Assembly: GCF_902364365.1 (NCBI RefSeq)
Contig: NZ_CABJDN010000012.1
Span: 1 to 64,000, forward strand
DNA from: Bacteroides intestinalis
GTDB taxonomy: Bacteria > Bacteroidota > Bacteroidia > Bacteroidales > Bacteroidaceae
DNA: 64,000 nucleotides
Direction: 5' to 3'
Every line of letters starts with the position of its first letter. Within the stretch, counting starts at the first letter, position 1. The position numbers were made by a program, and so were the translations under genes. This document shows positions 18,459 to 27,467 of this stretch, piece after piece. The notes under the pieces are model-generated. The model ran no database searches. It was given only the letters and a program-made list of their open reading frames with translations, and was not told the origin of the DNA.

Positions 18459-19304
18459 ATGAGTACGCCCCTTATCGAAATAAAAAATCTCAGCGCCGGT
18501 TATGATAGCCGTACAGTGCTACGTAATGTAAACCTCACCGTTTACGACCGGGATTTTCTGGGTATCATCGGCCCCAACGGTGGCGGAAAAACAACGCTTA
18601 TCAAGTGTATTCTTGGTCTGCTGAAACCTACAGCAGGAGAAATTTTATATAGTGATAAGCGATTCGTGGCAAGTGACAAGCAGAGAGGCACAGCGCAACG
18701 CCCGGCACTGACTACCAATCGCTCCGTTCTAAAAATGGGGTATTTGCCTCAATACAACAGCATTGACCGTAAATTTCCTATAACAGTAGAAGAAGTGATT
18801 CTTTCAGGACTCAGTTCACAAAAGTCACTGATTTCACGCTTCACTGCGACGCATCGGGAAAAAGCCCGGCAAGTGATTGCACGTATGGGATTGGAAGGTC
18901 TGGAAAAACGTGCTATCGGTGCATTGAGTGGCGGACAATTGCAACGTGCCCTACTGGGACGTGCCATCATTTCCGATCCGGCACTTGTTGTCCTCGACGA
19001 GCCCAGTACGTATATAGACAAGCGCTTCGAAGCCCGACTTTACGAATTGCTGGCTGAAATTAACCATGATTGCGCTATCATTCTTGTCAGCCATGACATC
19101 GGCACAGTGCTGCAACAGGTGAAATCCATCGCTTGCGTGAACGAGACGCTGGATTACCATCCCGACACGGGTGTAAGCGAAGAATGGCTGGAACGAAACT
19201 TCAATTGCCCGATAGAACTGCTGGGACATGGAGCTCTGCCGCATCGCATATTGGCGGAACATAAGCACGGAGATGGATGTGGATGTTGTAACAGCAAACA
19301 TTAA
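18459..19304 (+). CDS. metal ABC transporter ATP-binding protein with insertion and Cys/His tail
   Basis: 281 residues, ZnuC-like. Walker A GPNGGGKTT (K44), Q-loop YLPQ (Q98), signature LSGGQLQRA, Walker B LVVLDEP, switch His in LVSHD. Residues about 65-92 are an extra segment between the strand GEILY and MGYLPQ, where relatives have a few residues; its DNA carries the GTGATAAGCGATT word, a degenerate copy of the element in mnmD. The C-terminus ends HGDGCGCCNSKH, a possible metal-sensing tail. No permease (ZnuB) gene follows; the next gene is an unrelated ATPase, so the permease must be elsewhere. Confidence 0.9.
   Translation: MSTPLIEIKNLSAGYDSRTVLRNVNLTVYDRDFLGIIGPNGGGKTTLIKCILGLLKPTAGEILYSDKRFVASDKQRGTAQRPALTTNRSVLKMGYLPQYNSIDRKFPITVEEVILSGLSSQKSLISRFTATHREKARQVIARMGLEGLEKRAIGALSGGQLQRALLGRAIISDPALVVLDEPSTYIDKRFEARLYELLAEINHDCAIILVSHDIGTVLQQVKSIACVNETLDYHPDTGVSEEWLERNFNCPIELLGHGALPHRILAEHKHGDGCGCCNSKH
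18651..18723. repeat. degenerate GTGATTAG-type element inside the ABC ATPase gene
   Basis: AGTGATAAGCGATT at 18651-18664 is 13/14 identical to the reverse complement of a word run in the 24432 element. AGCGATT (18658) pairs with AATCGCT (18717-18723). The rest is eroded. Confidence 0.55.
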
Positions 19305-19378
19305 AAAGAACAAGGAAGGATACAAATCATTACCAGAACAAGTACAAAAGTGATGTTTTGCACATATTTCAAACAAAG

Positions 19379-19411
19379 TTATACATAGATGTATTATACA
19401 TTCATGTATAA
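19379..19411. promoter_or_regulatory. inverted repeat upstream of ATPase gene, possible operator
   Basis: TTATACAT at 19379-19386 and ATGTATAA at 19404-19411 form a perfect 8-base inverted repeat with 17 bases between, immediately before the -7 element. It could be an operator or simply AT-rich sequence. Confidence 0.35.
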
Positions 19412-19415
19412 TTTG

Positions 19416-19423
19416 TATATTTG
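19416..19423 (+). promoter_or_regulatory. -7 element of ATPase gene
   Basis: TATATTTG, a TAnnTTTG match, 26 bases before ATG 19450. Confidence 0.6.
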
Positions 19424-19449
19424 TCCTTAGAATCAAGAACAAACAGCTT

Positions 19450-20577
19450 ATGAAATCACCTTTTCAATACGGTACGCTGGTCGATAAAGAGAGTTTCGTC
19501 AACCGCATAGAAGAACGTAAGCAACTGAAAGAGTTGCTTGGATCGGGCATTAATGTAATGCTTATCTCTCCGCGTCGTTGGGGTAAGTCTTCGCTTGTAA
19601 AGGTAGCAATGGACGAGCTAATGCATGAAGACAAACATATCCGTGTATGCTTCATTGATGCATTCAGCATCAAAACCGAAGCCGAATTCTACCGTGCGTT
19701 TGTCCGGGAAGTCATCACATGTGCAGCCTCCACGCTCGAAAAGCGGCTGGAAGATGTAAAACACTTCCTGAAAACCATCTCTCCCAGTATTACTCTGAAA
19801 AGCGATGCCTCCGACACAATGTCTTTCGACCTAAAGTTCAAGTTGGAAGAAAGAGATGTCATGGAGATACTGGAATTACCCGAAAAAATAGCTTCTGCCA
19901 AAGGCATACAACTTATAGTATGCATTGATGAATTCCAACAATTGGCATTATTGCCCGACTATAAAAGCATGGAAGGCAAGATGCGCTCTGTCTGGCAGCA
20001 ACAGCAGCGGGTAGCCTATTGTTTCTATGGGAGCAAGCGGCACATGATGATGGACATTTTCAACAATTCGTCCAATCCCTTTTATCGTTTCGGTCAAGTG
20101 CTGTTCCTGCAAAAGATTAAGAAAGAGGAATGGGTACCTTTCATCATCAATGCCTTCCGCCGAACCGAGAAAGAAATCAGCGAAGAGCAAGCGGAACGTT
20201 TGTGTGACATCGTGAAGTGCCATTCGTGGTATCTGCAACAACTGTGCTACTTTATCTGGAGCGGCACTTCCGGACGAGTGACAGATGATATCATCGAAGT
20301 CCGTACCCGCCAACTAATAGATACCAATATGCCCATGTTCATGAACGACACCGAGAACCTGACCGCCGCCCAAACAGCCATGCTACGTGCTGTTGCCGAC
20401 GGTGAGTACCACCTCAACTCTGCCGCCGTAGTGCGCAAATATGAACTGGGAAGTGCCCAAACCATCACACGAAACAAACGAATACTGACTGAACGTGACT
20501 TCATGGAGAAAGAGGGAGAAAAATATGTGTTCTCTGACCCGGTGTTTGAACTGTGGTTCAGGAGGGAGTATTGCTGA
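19450..20577 (+). CDS. AAA-type ATP-binding protein (archaeal-ATPase family)
   Basis: 375 residues. Opens with the family hallmark FQYGTLVDKESFVNRIEER, then Walker A SPRRWGKSSLVK, a sensor/Walker B region LIVCIDEFQQLA, GSKRHMM and a C-terminal winged-helix-like part (AQTAMLRAVADGEYHL). These ATPases are common and scattered in Bacteroides, usually as single genes as here. Cellular role unknown. It has its own promoter with a palindromic site just upstream. Confidence 0.9.
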   Translation: MKSPFQYGTLVDKESFVNRIEERKQLKELLGSGINVMLISPRRWGKSSLVKVAMDELMHEDKHIRVCFIDAFSIKTEAEFYRAFVREVITCAASTLEKRLEDVKHFLKTISPSITLKSDASDTMSFDLKFKLEERDVMEILELPEKIASAKGIQLIVCIDEFQQLALLPDYKSMEGKMRSVWQQQQRVAYCFYGSKRHMMMDIFNNSSNPFYRFGQVLFLQKIKKEEWVPFIINAFRRTEKEISEEQAERLCDIVKCHSWYLQQLCYFIWSGTSGRVTDDIIEVRTRQLIDTNMPMFMNDTENLTAAQTAMLRAVADGEYHLNSAAVVRKYELGSAQTITRNKRILTERDFMEKEGEKYVFSDPVFELWFRREYC

Positions 20578-20592
20578 ATATAGAAAAGAAGG

Positions 20593-20629
20593 AACATGTG
20601 CAAACAGACTCAACTTTTTTGCACATGTT
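20593..20629 (+). terminator. perfect 12-base hairpin after ATPase gene
   Basis: AACATGTGCAAA (20593-20604) pairs with TTTGCACATGTT (20618-20629) with a 13-base loop. No T-run follows, so terminator function is uncertain. Confidence 0.45.
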
Positions 20630-20733
20630 GCACTTCCGATGAGTGTAAATATAACAGCTTTTAATATCAAAAAGATGTGTGCAAAACTGAGAAAAGCAGG
20701 AAAGGAGCTCATTACACTTGCTAAATCTATATT

Positions 20734-20757
20734 TATTGGGCTATTTATAACCCAATA
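20734..20757. repeat. small inverted repeat
   Basis: TATTGGG (20734-20740) and CCCAATA (20751-20757) pair with a 10-base loop. The 503-base gap 20578-21080 also holds the hairpins at 20593 and 20843 and a weak 56-codon frame at 20639-20809, but no gene I can support. Confidence 0.4.
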
Positions 20758-20842
20758 TAACGGTAATATAGTAACTTGTTACCAAATGAATGAGAAAAAA
20801 GCGGCATAGCCAAAAGAAAAGATAACAGCACTATAAATTATA

Positions 20843-20880
20843 GAATGAGGTTGTGCCAGAGTTTTGACACAACCACATTC
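20843..20880. terminator. hairpin in the gap before the DUF2723 gene
   Basis: GAATGAGGTTGTG (20843-20855) pairs with CACAACCACATTC (20868-20880) with one mismatch. No T-tract on either side, so it may be a factor-independent-like structure or a regulatory hairpin. Confidence 0.4.
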
Positions 20881-21014
20881 CTTCCAGTCAGAACGTCATC
20901 AAAACTTGGTTGATTACATTAGCAACCAACTTTTACCTACCAAAAATCAATGTATATCTTTTAACCTATCCTAATAAATATGCCTTACCTCCACAGTTTT
21001 AGCAGTTAAATCAC

Positions 21015-21022
21015 TATATTTG
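21015..21022 (+). promoter_or_regulatory. -7 element of DUF2723 gene
   Basis: TATATTTG followed by GCGCCC, a TAnnTTTG match, 59 bases before the ATG. Confidence 0.55.
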
Positions 21023-21080
21023 CGCCCGTGTACGCTAAAATACAGAGATATAACTTAAAAACATAACGAATTATTTCCGA

Positions 21081-24000
21081 ATGAAACAGTACAGAACCGT
21101 AAACAACCTCGTAGGTTGGATTACTTTCATCATTGCAGCCACGGTCTACTGCATGACTATAGAACCGACTGCAAGCTTTTGGGACTGCCCGGAGTTTATC
21201 ACTACCGGCTACAAACTGGAAGTAGGACACCCACCCGGAGCACCTTTCTTCATGCTGGTAGCTAACCTCTTTTCACAATTTGCTTCAGACCCGAGCACCG
21301 TTGCTAAAATGGTGAATTATATGAGTGCACTGATGAGTGGCGCTTGTATCCTGTTCCTATTCTGGAGTATTACGCATCTGGTACGCAAACTTGTGGCTAC
21401 AGATGAAAATAATATTACTAAAGGACAGTTGATTACCATCATGGGTAGCGGTCTGGTAGGTGCACTGGCATATACATTCAGTGATACTTTCTGGTTCAGT
21501 GCCGTTGAAGGTGAAGTTTATGCATTCTCTTCTCTCTTCACAGCCGTTGTTTTCTGGCTGATACTGAAATGGGAAGATGTGGCTAACGAACCGCACAGCG
21601 ACCGTTGGCTTATCCTGATTGCATATCTGACCGGATTGAGTATTGGTGTACACTTGCTGAACTTGCTTTGTTTACCCGCCATCGTGCTGGTTTACTACTA
21701 CAAGAAAGTGCCAAACGCAAATGCCAAAGGCTCATTGCTGGCATTGCTTGCTTCCGGCATTTTAGTAGCTGTCGTACTTTATGGTATGGTACCGGGTATT
21801 GTAAAAGTAGGTGGCTGGTTCGAACTGTTCTTCGTAAATACGTTAGGAATGTCCTTCAACAGCGGTGTAATGGTTTATATCATTGTGCTGGCAGGCTCCA
21901 TTATCTGGGGTATATACGAAAGCTACACGGAGAAAAACAAGATGCGCATGGCCATCTCCTTCGTGTTGACTATCGCCCTGTTGGGTATCCCATTCTACGG
22001 ACACGGAACAAGTGCTGTAGTAATAGGCATTATAGTTATCGCTTTCCTGTTCTTCTATCTCAGTCCGAAGATGCAGGCAAGCATGAAAGAGAAATATCGC
22101 ATTTCCGCACGTACGCTGAACACATCATTGCTTTGTACAATGATGATCGTCATCGGATATTCTTCTTACGCCATCATCGTGATCCGCTCTACAGCCAATA
22201 CGCCGATGGACCAAAACTCACCTGAAGATATCTTCACGCTGGGTGAATATCTGGGACGCGAACAATACGGAACCCGTCCGCTATTCTACGGACAAGCATT
22301 CTCTTCTAAAGTTGCCCTTGATGTGAAAGACGGTTATTGCGAACCGCGTGTTTCATACAGTGGTACCAAATTTATCCGCAAAGAAAAAGCTACGCCCGAT
22401 GAAAAGGATAGCTATATTGAAATTCCCGGACGTATCGAATACGAATATGCTCAGAACATGCTTTTCCCGCGCATGTACAGCAGCCAGCACACCAGGGAAT
22501 ATCAAGCTTGGGTAGACATAAAAGGCAATGACATTCCTTACGACCAATGCGGACAAATGGTGATGGTGAATATGCCTACACAGTGGGAAAATATCAAGTT
22601 CTTCTTCACCTACCAGCTCAACTGGATGTACTGGCGCTATTTCATGTGGAACTTCGCCGGACGCCAGAACGACCTGCAGGGTAGTGGAGAAATAGAACAT
22701 GGCAACTGGATCACAGGAATTCCGTTCATCGATAACTTCCTGGTAGGCGACCAAAGCCTGTTGCCACAGGAGTTGCAAAACAATAAGGGACACAATGTCT
22801 TCTACTGTCTGCCTTTGTTGCTCGGTATCATTGGCCTGTTATGGCAGGCATACCGTGGACAAAAGGGCATCCAGCAATTCTGGGTGGTGTTCTTCCTATT
22901 CTTTATGACGGGTATCGCCATTGTGCTCTACCTGAACCAGACACCGAGCCAGCCGCGTGAACGTGACTATGCATATGCCGGGTCGTTCTATGCCTTTGCC
23001 ATCTGGATAGGTATGGGGGTGGCAGGTATTGTCCGTCTGTTGCAGCATTATGCCAAGATGAAAGAACTTCCCGCCGCAACACTGGTATCTGTTGTCTGCC
23101 TGCTTGTCCCCATACAGATGGCAAGCCAGACGTGGGATGACCACGATCGCAGCGACCGCTATCTGGCACGTGACTTTGGTCAGAACTACCTGATGTCTCT
23201 GCAAGAAACCGGCAATCCGATTATCTTCACCAACGGTGATAACGATACGTTCCCCTTATGGTACAATCAGGAGACAGAAGGTTTCCGTACCGATGCACGT
23301 ACCTGTAACCTCAGTTACTTGCAAACGGACTGGTACATCGACCAGATGAAACGTCCTGCCTACAACTCTCCGTCACTGCCCATCACTTGGGACCGTATGG
23401 AGTATGTAGAAGGAACCAATGAATACATCCCTGTACAGCCTGATTATAAGAAGAGCATCGACGCACTCTATGCTGAGGCTGAAAAGCAGGCACTGAACGG
23501 TAATCCTGAAGCATTGGTGAATGTTAAGAAAGAATTCGGAGAAAATCCGTACGAACTTCAGAACATCCTGAAATACTGGGTACGCAGCAAGAATGATGAC
23601 CTTAAGGTAATTCCTACAGACAGCATCGTAATGAAGGTGGACAAGGAAGCTGTACGCCGCAGTGGTATGATGATACCAGGTGACAGTATCCCCGACTATA
23701 TGCACATTTCACTGAAAGGTAAACGCGCTCTCTATAAGAGCGAACTGATGATGCTTGAAATGCTGGCGGAAGCCAATTGGGAACGACCTATCTACATGGC
23801 AGTCAGCGTAGGTACAGAAAACCACCTTGGTATGGGCAACCACTTCGTTCAGGAAGGTCTGACTTACCGCTTCACTCCGTTTGATACTGAAAAGACAGGT
23901 GTCAAGTTGGATAGCGAAAAGATGTACGACAACCTGATGAACAAGTTCAAATTCGGTGGCATCGACAAGGAAGGTATCTATATTGATGAGAATGCTATGC

Positions 24001-24425
24001 GTATGTGTTATTCTCACCGCCGTATCTTCTCACAACTCATTGGCCAGTTGATACGCGAAGGCAAGACGGATAAGGCTAAAGCAGCCCTGGAGTACGCCGA
24101 GAAGATGATTCCTGCCTATAACGTACCTTATGACTGGCAAAATGGTGCTATGCAAATGGCAGAAGCATACTATCAGTTGGGCGAAATAGAGAAAGGCGAC
24201 AACATCATGAAGGCACTTGCCGATAAAGCTGTGGAGTACCTCACATGGTATCTGAGCTTGGATGACCAACGCTTTGCAATGTCCAGCCGTGAAGTTATTG
24301 ACTATCAACTGCCTATCCTCAGCACAGAAGTAAAACTCATGCAGAAGTATAACTCCGAACTGGCTCCTGTATACGACAGCAAGCTGAACGAGCTATATCA
24401 AATGTGTGTTGACCGGATGAAATAA
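21081..24425 (+). CDS. DUF2723 membrane protein (GT117-like protein O-glycosyltransferase)
   Basis: 1114 residues. N-terminal half (about 1-620) is a multi-pass membrane domain with about a dozen helices and the DUF2723 hallmarks PTASFWDCPEFI and GHPPGAPFFML near the N-terminus, where the acidic residue is thought to be catalytic in GT-C folds. Later DYAYAGSFYAFAIWIG. The C-terminal half is soluble with helical TPR-like repeats (KAKAALEYAEKMIPAYN, AEAYYQLGEIEKGD). Related to human TMEM260-type O-mannosyltransferases; in Bacteroides the family may take part in general protein O-glycosylation. Substrate not shown here. Confidence 0.9.
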   Translation: MKQYRTVNNLVGWITFIIAATVYCMTIEPTASFWDCPEFITTGYKLEVGHPPGAPFFMLVANLFSQFASDPSTVAKMVNYMSALMSGACILFLFWSITHLVRKLVATDENNITKGQLITIMGSGLVGALAYTFSDTFWFSAVEGEVYAFSSLFTAVVFWLILKWEDVANEPHSDRWLILIAYLTGLSIGVHLLNLLCLPAIVLVYYYKKVPNANAKGSLLALLASGILVAVVLYGMVPGIVKVGGWFELFFVNTLGMSFNSGVMVYIIVLAGSIIWGIYESYTEKNKMRMAISFVLTIALLGIPFYGHGTSAVVIGIIVIAFLFFYLSPKMQASMKEKYRISARTLNTSLLCTMMIVIGYSSYAIIVIRSTANTPMDQNSPEDIFTLGEYLGREQYGTRPLFYGQAFSSKVALDVKDGYCEPRVSYSGTKFIRKEKATPDEKDSYIEIPGRIEYEYAQNMLFPRMYSSQHTREYQAWVDIKGNDIPYDQCGQMVMVNMPTQWENIKFFFTYQLNWMYWRYFMWNFAGRQNDLQGSGEIEHGNWITGIPFIDNFLVGDQSLLPQELQNNKGHNVFYCLPLLLGIIGLLWQAYRGQKGIQQFWVVFFLFFMTGIAIVLYLNQTPSQPRERDYAYAGSFYAFAIWIGMGVAGIVRLLQHYAKMKELPAATLVSVVCLLVPIQMASQTWDDHDRSDRYLARDFGQNYLMSLQETGNPIIFTNGDNDTFPLWYNQETEGFRTDARTCNLSYLQTDWYIDQMKRPAYNSPSLPITWDRMEYVEGTNEYIPVQPDYKKSIDALYAEAEKQALNGNPEALVNVKKEFGENPYELQNILKYWVRSKNDDLKVIPTDSIVMKVDKEAVRRSGMMIPGDSIPDYMHISLKGKRALYKSELMMLEMLAEANWERPIYMAVSVGTENHLGMGNHFVQEGLTYRFTPFDTEKTGVKLDSEKMYDNLMNKFKFGGIDKEGIYIDENAMRMCYSHRRIFSQLIGQLIREGKTDKAKAALEYAEKMIPAYNVPYDWQNGAMQMAEAYYQLGEIEKGDNIMKALADKAVEYLTWYLSLDDQRFAMSSREVIDYQLPILSTEVKLMQKYNSELAPVYDSKLNELYQMCVDRMK

Positions 24426-24431
24426 AAAAAC

Positions 24432-24541
24432 AGCGATTAGCGGTTAGTGATCAATGATTAGCGGTTGTGCCCTAACATTCACCCTAACCGCTAATCTCTT
24501 ATCACTAACCGCTAACTACTAATCACTTATCACTAATCGCT
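24432..24541. repeat. GTGATTAG-family nested palindrome
   Basis: Nested arms: AGCGATT (24432) with AATCGCT (24535), TTAGCGGTTAGTGAT (24437-24451) with its perfect complement at 24501-24515, and GATTAGCGGTT (24456-24466) with 24486-24496. It fills the gap between the DUF2723 gene and the deacetylase gene and ends about 15 bases before the GTG start. Confidence 0.85.
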
Positions 24542-24555
24542 AATCACTAACAATC

Positions 24556-25170
24556 GTGTTTATAGAACAACCTCCTGAGTTTGTCCGAAAGCTATACCCC
24601 GGTGCCATCTGGCGAATGGACCCTAACGAAAAAGCCGTTTACCTGACTTTTGATGATGGCCCCATTCCCGAAGTAACCCCTTGGGTACTTGAATTATTGG
24701 ATAAACACAATATTAAAGCCACCTTCTTCATGGTGGGAGACAATATACGTAAGCATCCTGATGTATTTCAGATGGTAATAGACCGAGGGCACCGCATTGG
24801 CAACCACACCTTCAACCATATTCGCGGATTTGAGTATTTGTCTGATAATTACCTTGCCAATACAGACAAAGCAAACGAACTGATGAAAACAGACCTCTTC
24901 CGCCCGCCACACGGGCATATGCGTTGGGGACAATATTTCGTATTAAAAAGACGCTATAAAATTGTAATGTGGGATTTGGTAACCCGTGATTACAGTAAGA
25001 AGTTACGTGGTCCGCAAGTACTTGCCAATGTGATGAGATATGCAAGAAATGGCTCTATTATCACTTTCCATGATTCATTAAAATCCTGGAATAACGGGAA
25101 CCTGCAATATGCATTGCCACGGGCACTTGATTTTCTGGAAGAAGAAGGATACGAGTTTAAGTTATTGTAA
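24556..25170 (+). CDS. polysaccharide deacetylase (NodB homology domain)
   Basis: 204 residues. The GTG start at 24556 is preferred because FIEQPPEFVRKLYPGAIWRM before the core is conserved in Bacteroidales relatives; the internal ATG would cut it off. Motifs: TFDDGP (catalytic and metal Asp), HRIGNHTFNH (metal His pair), RPPHGHMRW (groove), ITFHDSLKSWNN (motif 5 His). A metal-dependent N- or O-deacetylase of sugars; no signal peptide, so perhaps cytoplasmic or acting on lipid-linked sugars. It could be read through from the DUF2723 gene. Confidence 0.93.
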   Translation: MFIEQPPEFVRKLYPGAIWRMDPNEKAVYLTFDDGPIPEVTPWVLELLDKHNIKATFFMVGDNIRKHPDVFQMVIDRGHRIGNHTFNHIRGFEYLSDNYLANTDKANELMKTDLFRPPHGHMRWGQYFVLKRRYKIVMWDLVTRDYSKKLRGPQVLANVMRYARNGSIITFHDSLKSWNNGNLQYALPRALDFLEEEGYEFKLL

Positions 25171-25191
25171 TCCTAATTACATAGTTATATA

Positions 25192-25232
25192 AAAAATGCC
25201 CTCCGAATGGAAAATATTCAGAGGGCATTTTT
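25192..25232. terminator. bidirectional terminator
   Basis: AAAAATGCCCTC (25192-25203) pairs with GAGGGCATTTTT (25221-25232), loop 17 bases, T-runs on both strands. It ends the deacetylase gene and the convergent DUF4861 gene. Confidence 0.9.
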
Positions 25233-25249
25233 ATTCTATACAGTATCGA

Positions 25250-26494
25250 TTACTTAATTGTCACCGTCAAAGGATTGCGCACTTGCTGAGCATAATTTGC
25301 CATATATGCATTCCATGCTTCCGGAGTCTTGATGTCAGCCTTATCCCAAGCTGCACCCCAGTAGTAAACATACTCTGAACCCGGCTCGTAATCGCTGATA
25401 GCCAGTACATGACCATCGGCACCACCGCGCAGTTCATTCTTCTCCTTTTCAGGGAAAAGCAATGATTTAGCTTCTTTTACAGTAGCCGGGAAAGCAGCAC
25501 CTACGAAGATCTTACCATTGTTATTATTCACATTATCCGTAGGATCTACATAAGTGATATAACCGTTAGCAGCATCAGCTACTACAGCACCATCCGGTTC
25601 GTGCAATACGATACCAGCAACTACCGGAGTAGTTTCTTTCAGGTTATCATAAACCACAACTGTTTTATTCAAATGAGAACCTGCATCCAACGTAATAACA
25701 CGTGTTTCAACTACTGTAGAGTCTCCCTTGATGTTCAGCGGATTATAAACCAGTTTCACAGTGAAACGCAGCGGACCATTGTCCAGAATATCCTGTGTTG
25801 CATAGCAATAAGGATATACGATTTCACCATCGGGCATCAAGGCAGCAGTACCACCACCCAGTGTAGGACCTACTTTATAACAGTCCAGACCATTTCCATG
25901 GTCTACGTGATAAGAAACTGATTTATACAATTCCTGTGCAGCTTTCGGGTCAGTCTTCTTCAGTTCAGCAATCTTAGCTTTGGTCTCCGGGTTCAATTCG
26001 CTTGCATAACGAGCTTCTACAACCGGTTCAGTAGTATTGTACTTTGTCCAAACGTCATAACCGAAAGCACGTTCACCACTCTTTTGCAAAGCAGGACCAT
26101 AGGTACGGAAAGCAACCAGATCGTTTTCCCATGCTACGTCGTCCACACGTTCAGGATAATATCTACCACAAGCCTTTACAGCGAAATTCTCAGGTGTTCC
26201 TGCCTGGATAGTATAGACAGCCGTACCATTCGCAGCTACGCTTGCAGGGAAAATTACTTTCTCATCGTAAGTAATCTGATAGGGGACTTGTTGTCCGTCA
26301 GCATTCAGAACCACAATCTGAGCTGTGTCAGCCAGTTTCAGTTGGTTAGAGATGTCACTCATAGCCACTTCAACCATTTCATTGGAACGCTCCATTGCTA
26401 AAGGATTACTTACCGTTACAGTAACCACATCCTTAGTATTGGTGCAGGCAAAACATACAAATGCTGTTGCCAGTAAAAGGAATAACTTTTTCAT
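25250..26494 (-). CDS. DUF4861 lipoprotein, uronate-linked
   Basis: 414 residues. Signal with lipobox CFAC (C17) predicts a lipoprotein. The mature part matches the DUF4861 pattern: VTVSNPLAMERSNEMVEV, PYQITYDEKVIFPA, ERVDDVAWENDLVAFR, FGYDVWTKYNTTEPV, YYWGAAWDKADI. DUF4861 proteins are found with pectin and glycosaminoglycan degradation genes; a lyase- or hydrolase-like role on sugar acids has been suggested but is not certain. It is the last gene after kduI and kduD on the minus strand, separated from kduD by a palindromic element. Confidence 0.88.
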   Translation of the reverse strand: MKKLFLLLATAFVCFACTNTKDVVTVTVSNPLAMERSNEMVEVAMSDISNQLKLADTAQIVVLNADGQQVPYQITYDEKVIFPASVAANGTAVYTIQAGTPENFAVKACGRYYPERVDDVAWENDLVAFRTYGPALQKSGERAFGYDVWTKYNTTEPVVEARYASELNPETKAKIAELKKTDPKAAQELYKSVSYHVDHGNGLDCYKVGPTLGGGTAALMPDGEIVYPYCYATQDILDNGPLRFTVKLVYNPLNIKGDSTVVETRVITLDAGSHLNKTVVVYDNLKETTPVVAGIVLHEPDGAVVADAANGYITYVDPTDNVNNNNGKIFVGAAFPATVKEAKSLLFPEKEKNELRGGADGHVLAISDYEPGSEYVYYWGAAWDKADIKTPEAWNAYMANYAQQVRNPLTVTIK

Positions 26495-26535
26495 ATTGCT
26501 TAATCAATTGATAATTGAAAACGGATAATGAAGAT

Positions 26536-26594
26536 ATAGATAATGGGAAAAATGGATAACTGACAGCATCAATTATCCATTTCCCATTATCTAT
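26536..26594. repeat. word-palindrome element between kduD and DUF4861 genes
   Basis: Arms 26536-26559 and 26573-26594 (ATAGATAATGGGAAA...GGATAA and its complement) pair over 22 bases with two extra A in one arm; more GATAATG/ATTGATAATTG words lie at 26505-26530. Loop 13 bases. Confidence 0.8.
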
Positions 26595-26602
26595 TCATAT
26601 AC

Positions 26603-27397
26603 TTATTTAGGCTGTTTGCCAATGTAAGCCAGGATACCACCGTCAACGTAGAGTACGTGACCGTTTACGAAGTCAGAAGCGTCGGAAGCCAGGAATACGG
26701 CAGGACCCATCAAATCTTCAGGAGTACCCCAACGTGCAGCCGGAGTCTTAGCAACGATAAATGCATCGAACGGATGACGTGAACCGTCAGCTTGCGGTTC
26801 GCGAAGCGGTGCGGTCTGCGGAGTAGCGATATAACCCGGGCCGATACCATTACACTGGATGTTGTATTCACCGTACTCGGAAGCGATGTTACGAGTCAGC
26901 ATCTTCAATCCACCCTTGGCGGCAGCGTATGAACAGATCGTTTCACGACCCAACTCACTCATCATAGAGCAGATGTTGATAATCTTGCCGTGACCTTTCT
27001 TAATCATAGAAGGGATAACAGCCTTGGACACGATGAACGGAGCGTTCAAGTCTACATCGATTACCTGACGGAACTCGGCAGCAGACATCTCAAGCATCGG
27101 AATACGCTTGATGATACCTGCATTGTTTACCAAAATATCAATCACGCCCACTTCTTTCTCAATCTGGGCAACCATAGCATTTACCTGCTCTTCATTCGTT
27201 ACGTCACATACATAACCTTTAGCATCGATACCTTCAGCTTTGTAAGCAGCCAGACCTTTGTCCACCAGTTCTTGCTTGATGTCGTTGAACACGATTTTTG
27301 CGCCGGCTTGTGCAAAGGCAGTTGCCAGAGCGAAGCCAATTCCGTAAGAAGCACCGGTTACAAGTGCTACTTTGCCTTCTAATGAAAAGTTTACCAT
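26603..27397 (-). CDS. kduD: short-chain dehydrogenase, gluconate 5-dehydrogenase / KduD type
   Basis: 264 residues. SDR motifs: TGASYGIG cofactor loop, NNAGI, catalytic Ser in ICSMMSE, and YAAAK with Tyr/Lys. Next to kduI, the likely job is reduction of 3-deoxy-D-glycero-2,5-hexodiulosonate to 2-keto-3-deoxygluconate in breakdown of unsaturated uronates from pectin or glycosaminoglycans. Close relatives are often named gluconate 5-dehydrogenase, and the two cannot be separated by sequence alone. It starts 70 bases after kduI ends. Confidence 0.9.
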   Translation of the reverse strand: MVNFSLEGKVALVTGASYGIGFALATAFAQAGAKIVFNDIKQELVDKGLAAYKAEGIDAKGYVCDVTNEEQVNAMVAQIEKEVGVIDILVNNAGIIKRIPMLEMSAAEFRQVIDVDLNAPFIVSKAVIPSMIKKGHGKIINICSMMSELGRETICSYAAAKGGLKMLTRNIASEYGEYNIQCNGIGPGYIATPQTAPLREPQADGSRHPFDAFIVAKTPAARWGTPEDLMGPAVFLASDASDFVNGHVLYVDGGILAYIGKQPK

Positions 27398-27467
27398 AAT
27401 TTATTTACTTAGGTTTAATAGTTATTTGTTTCTTATTTACGATTCAGAATCGTGATTTACTCAATTA

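Noticed and set aside
20639..20809. 56-codon frame starting MSVNITAFNIKK
   Set aside because: Plausible amino acid mix but no family, no promoter and lies among hairpins; mentioned only as a finding.
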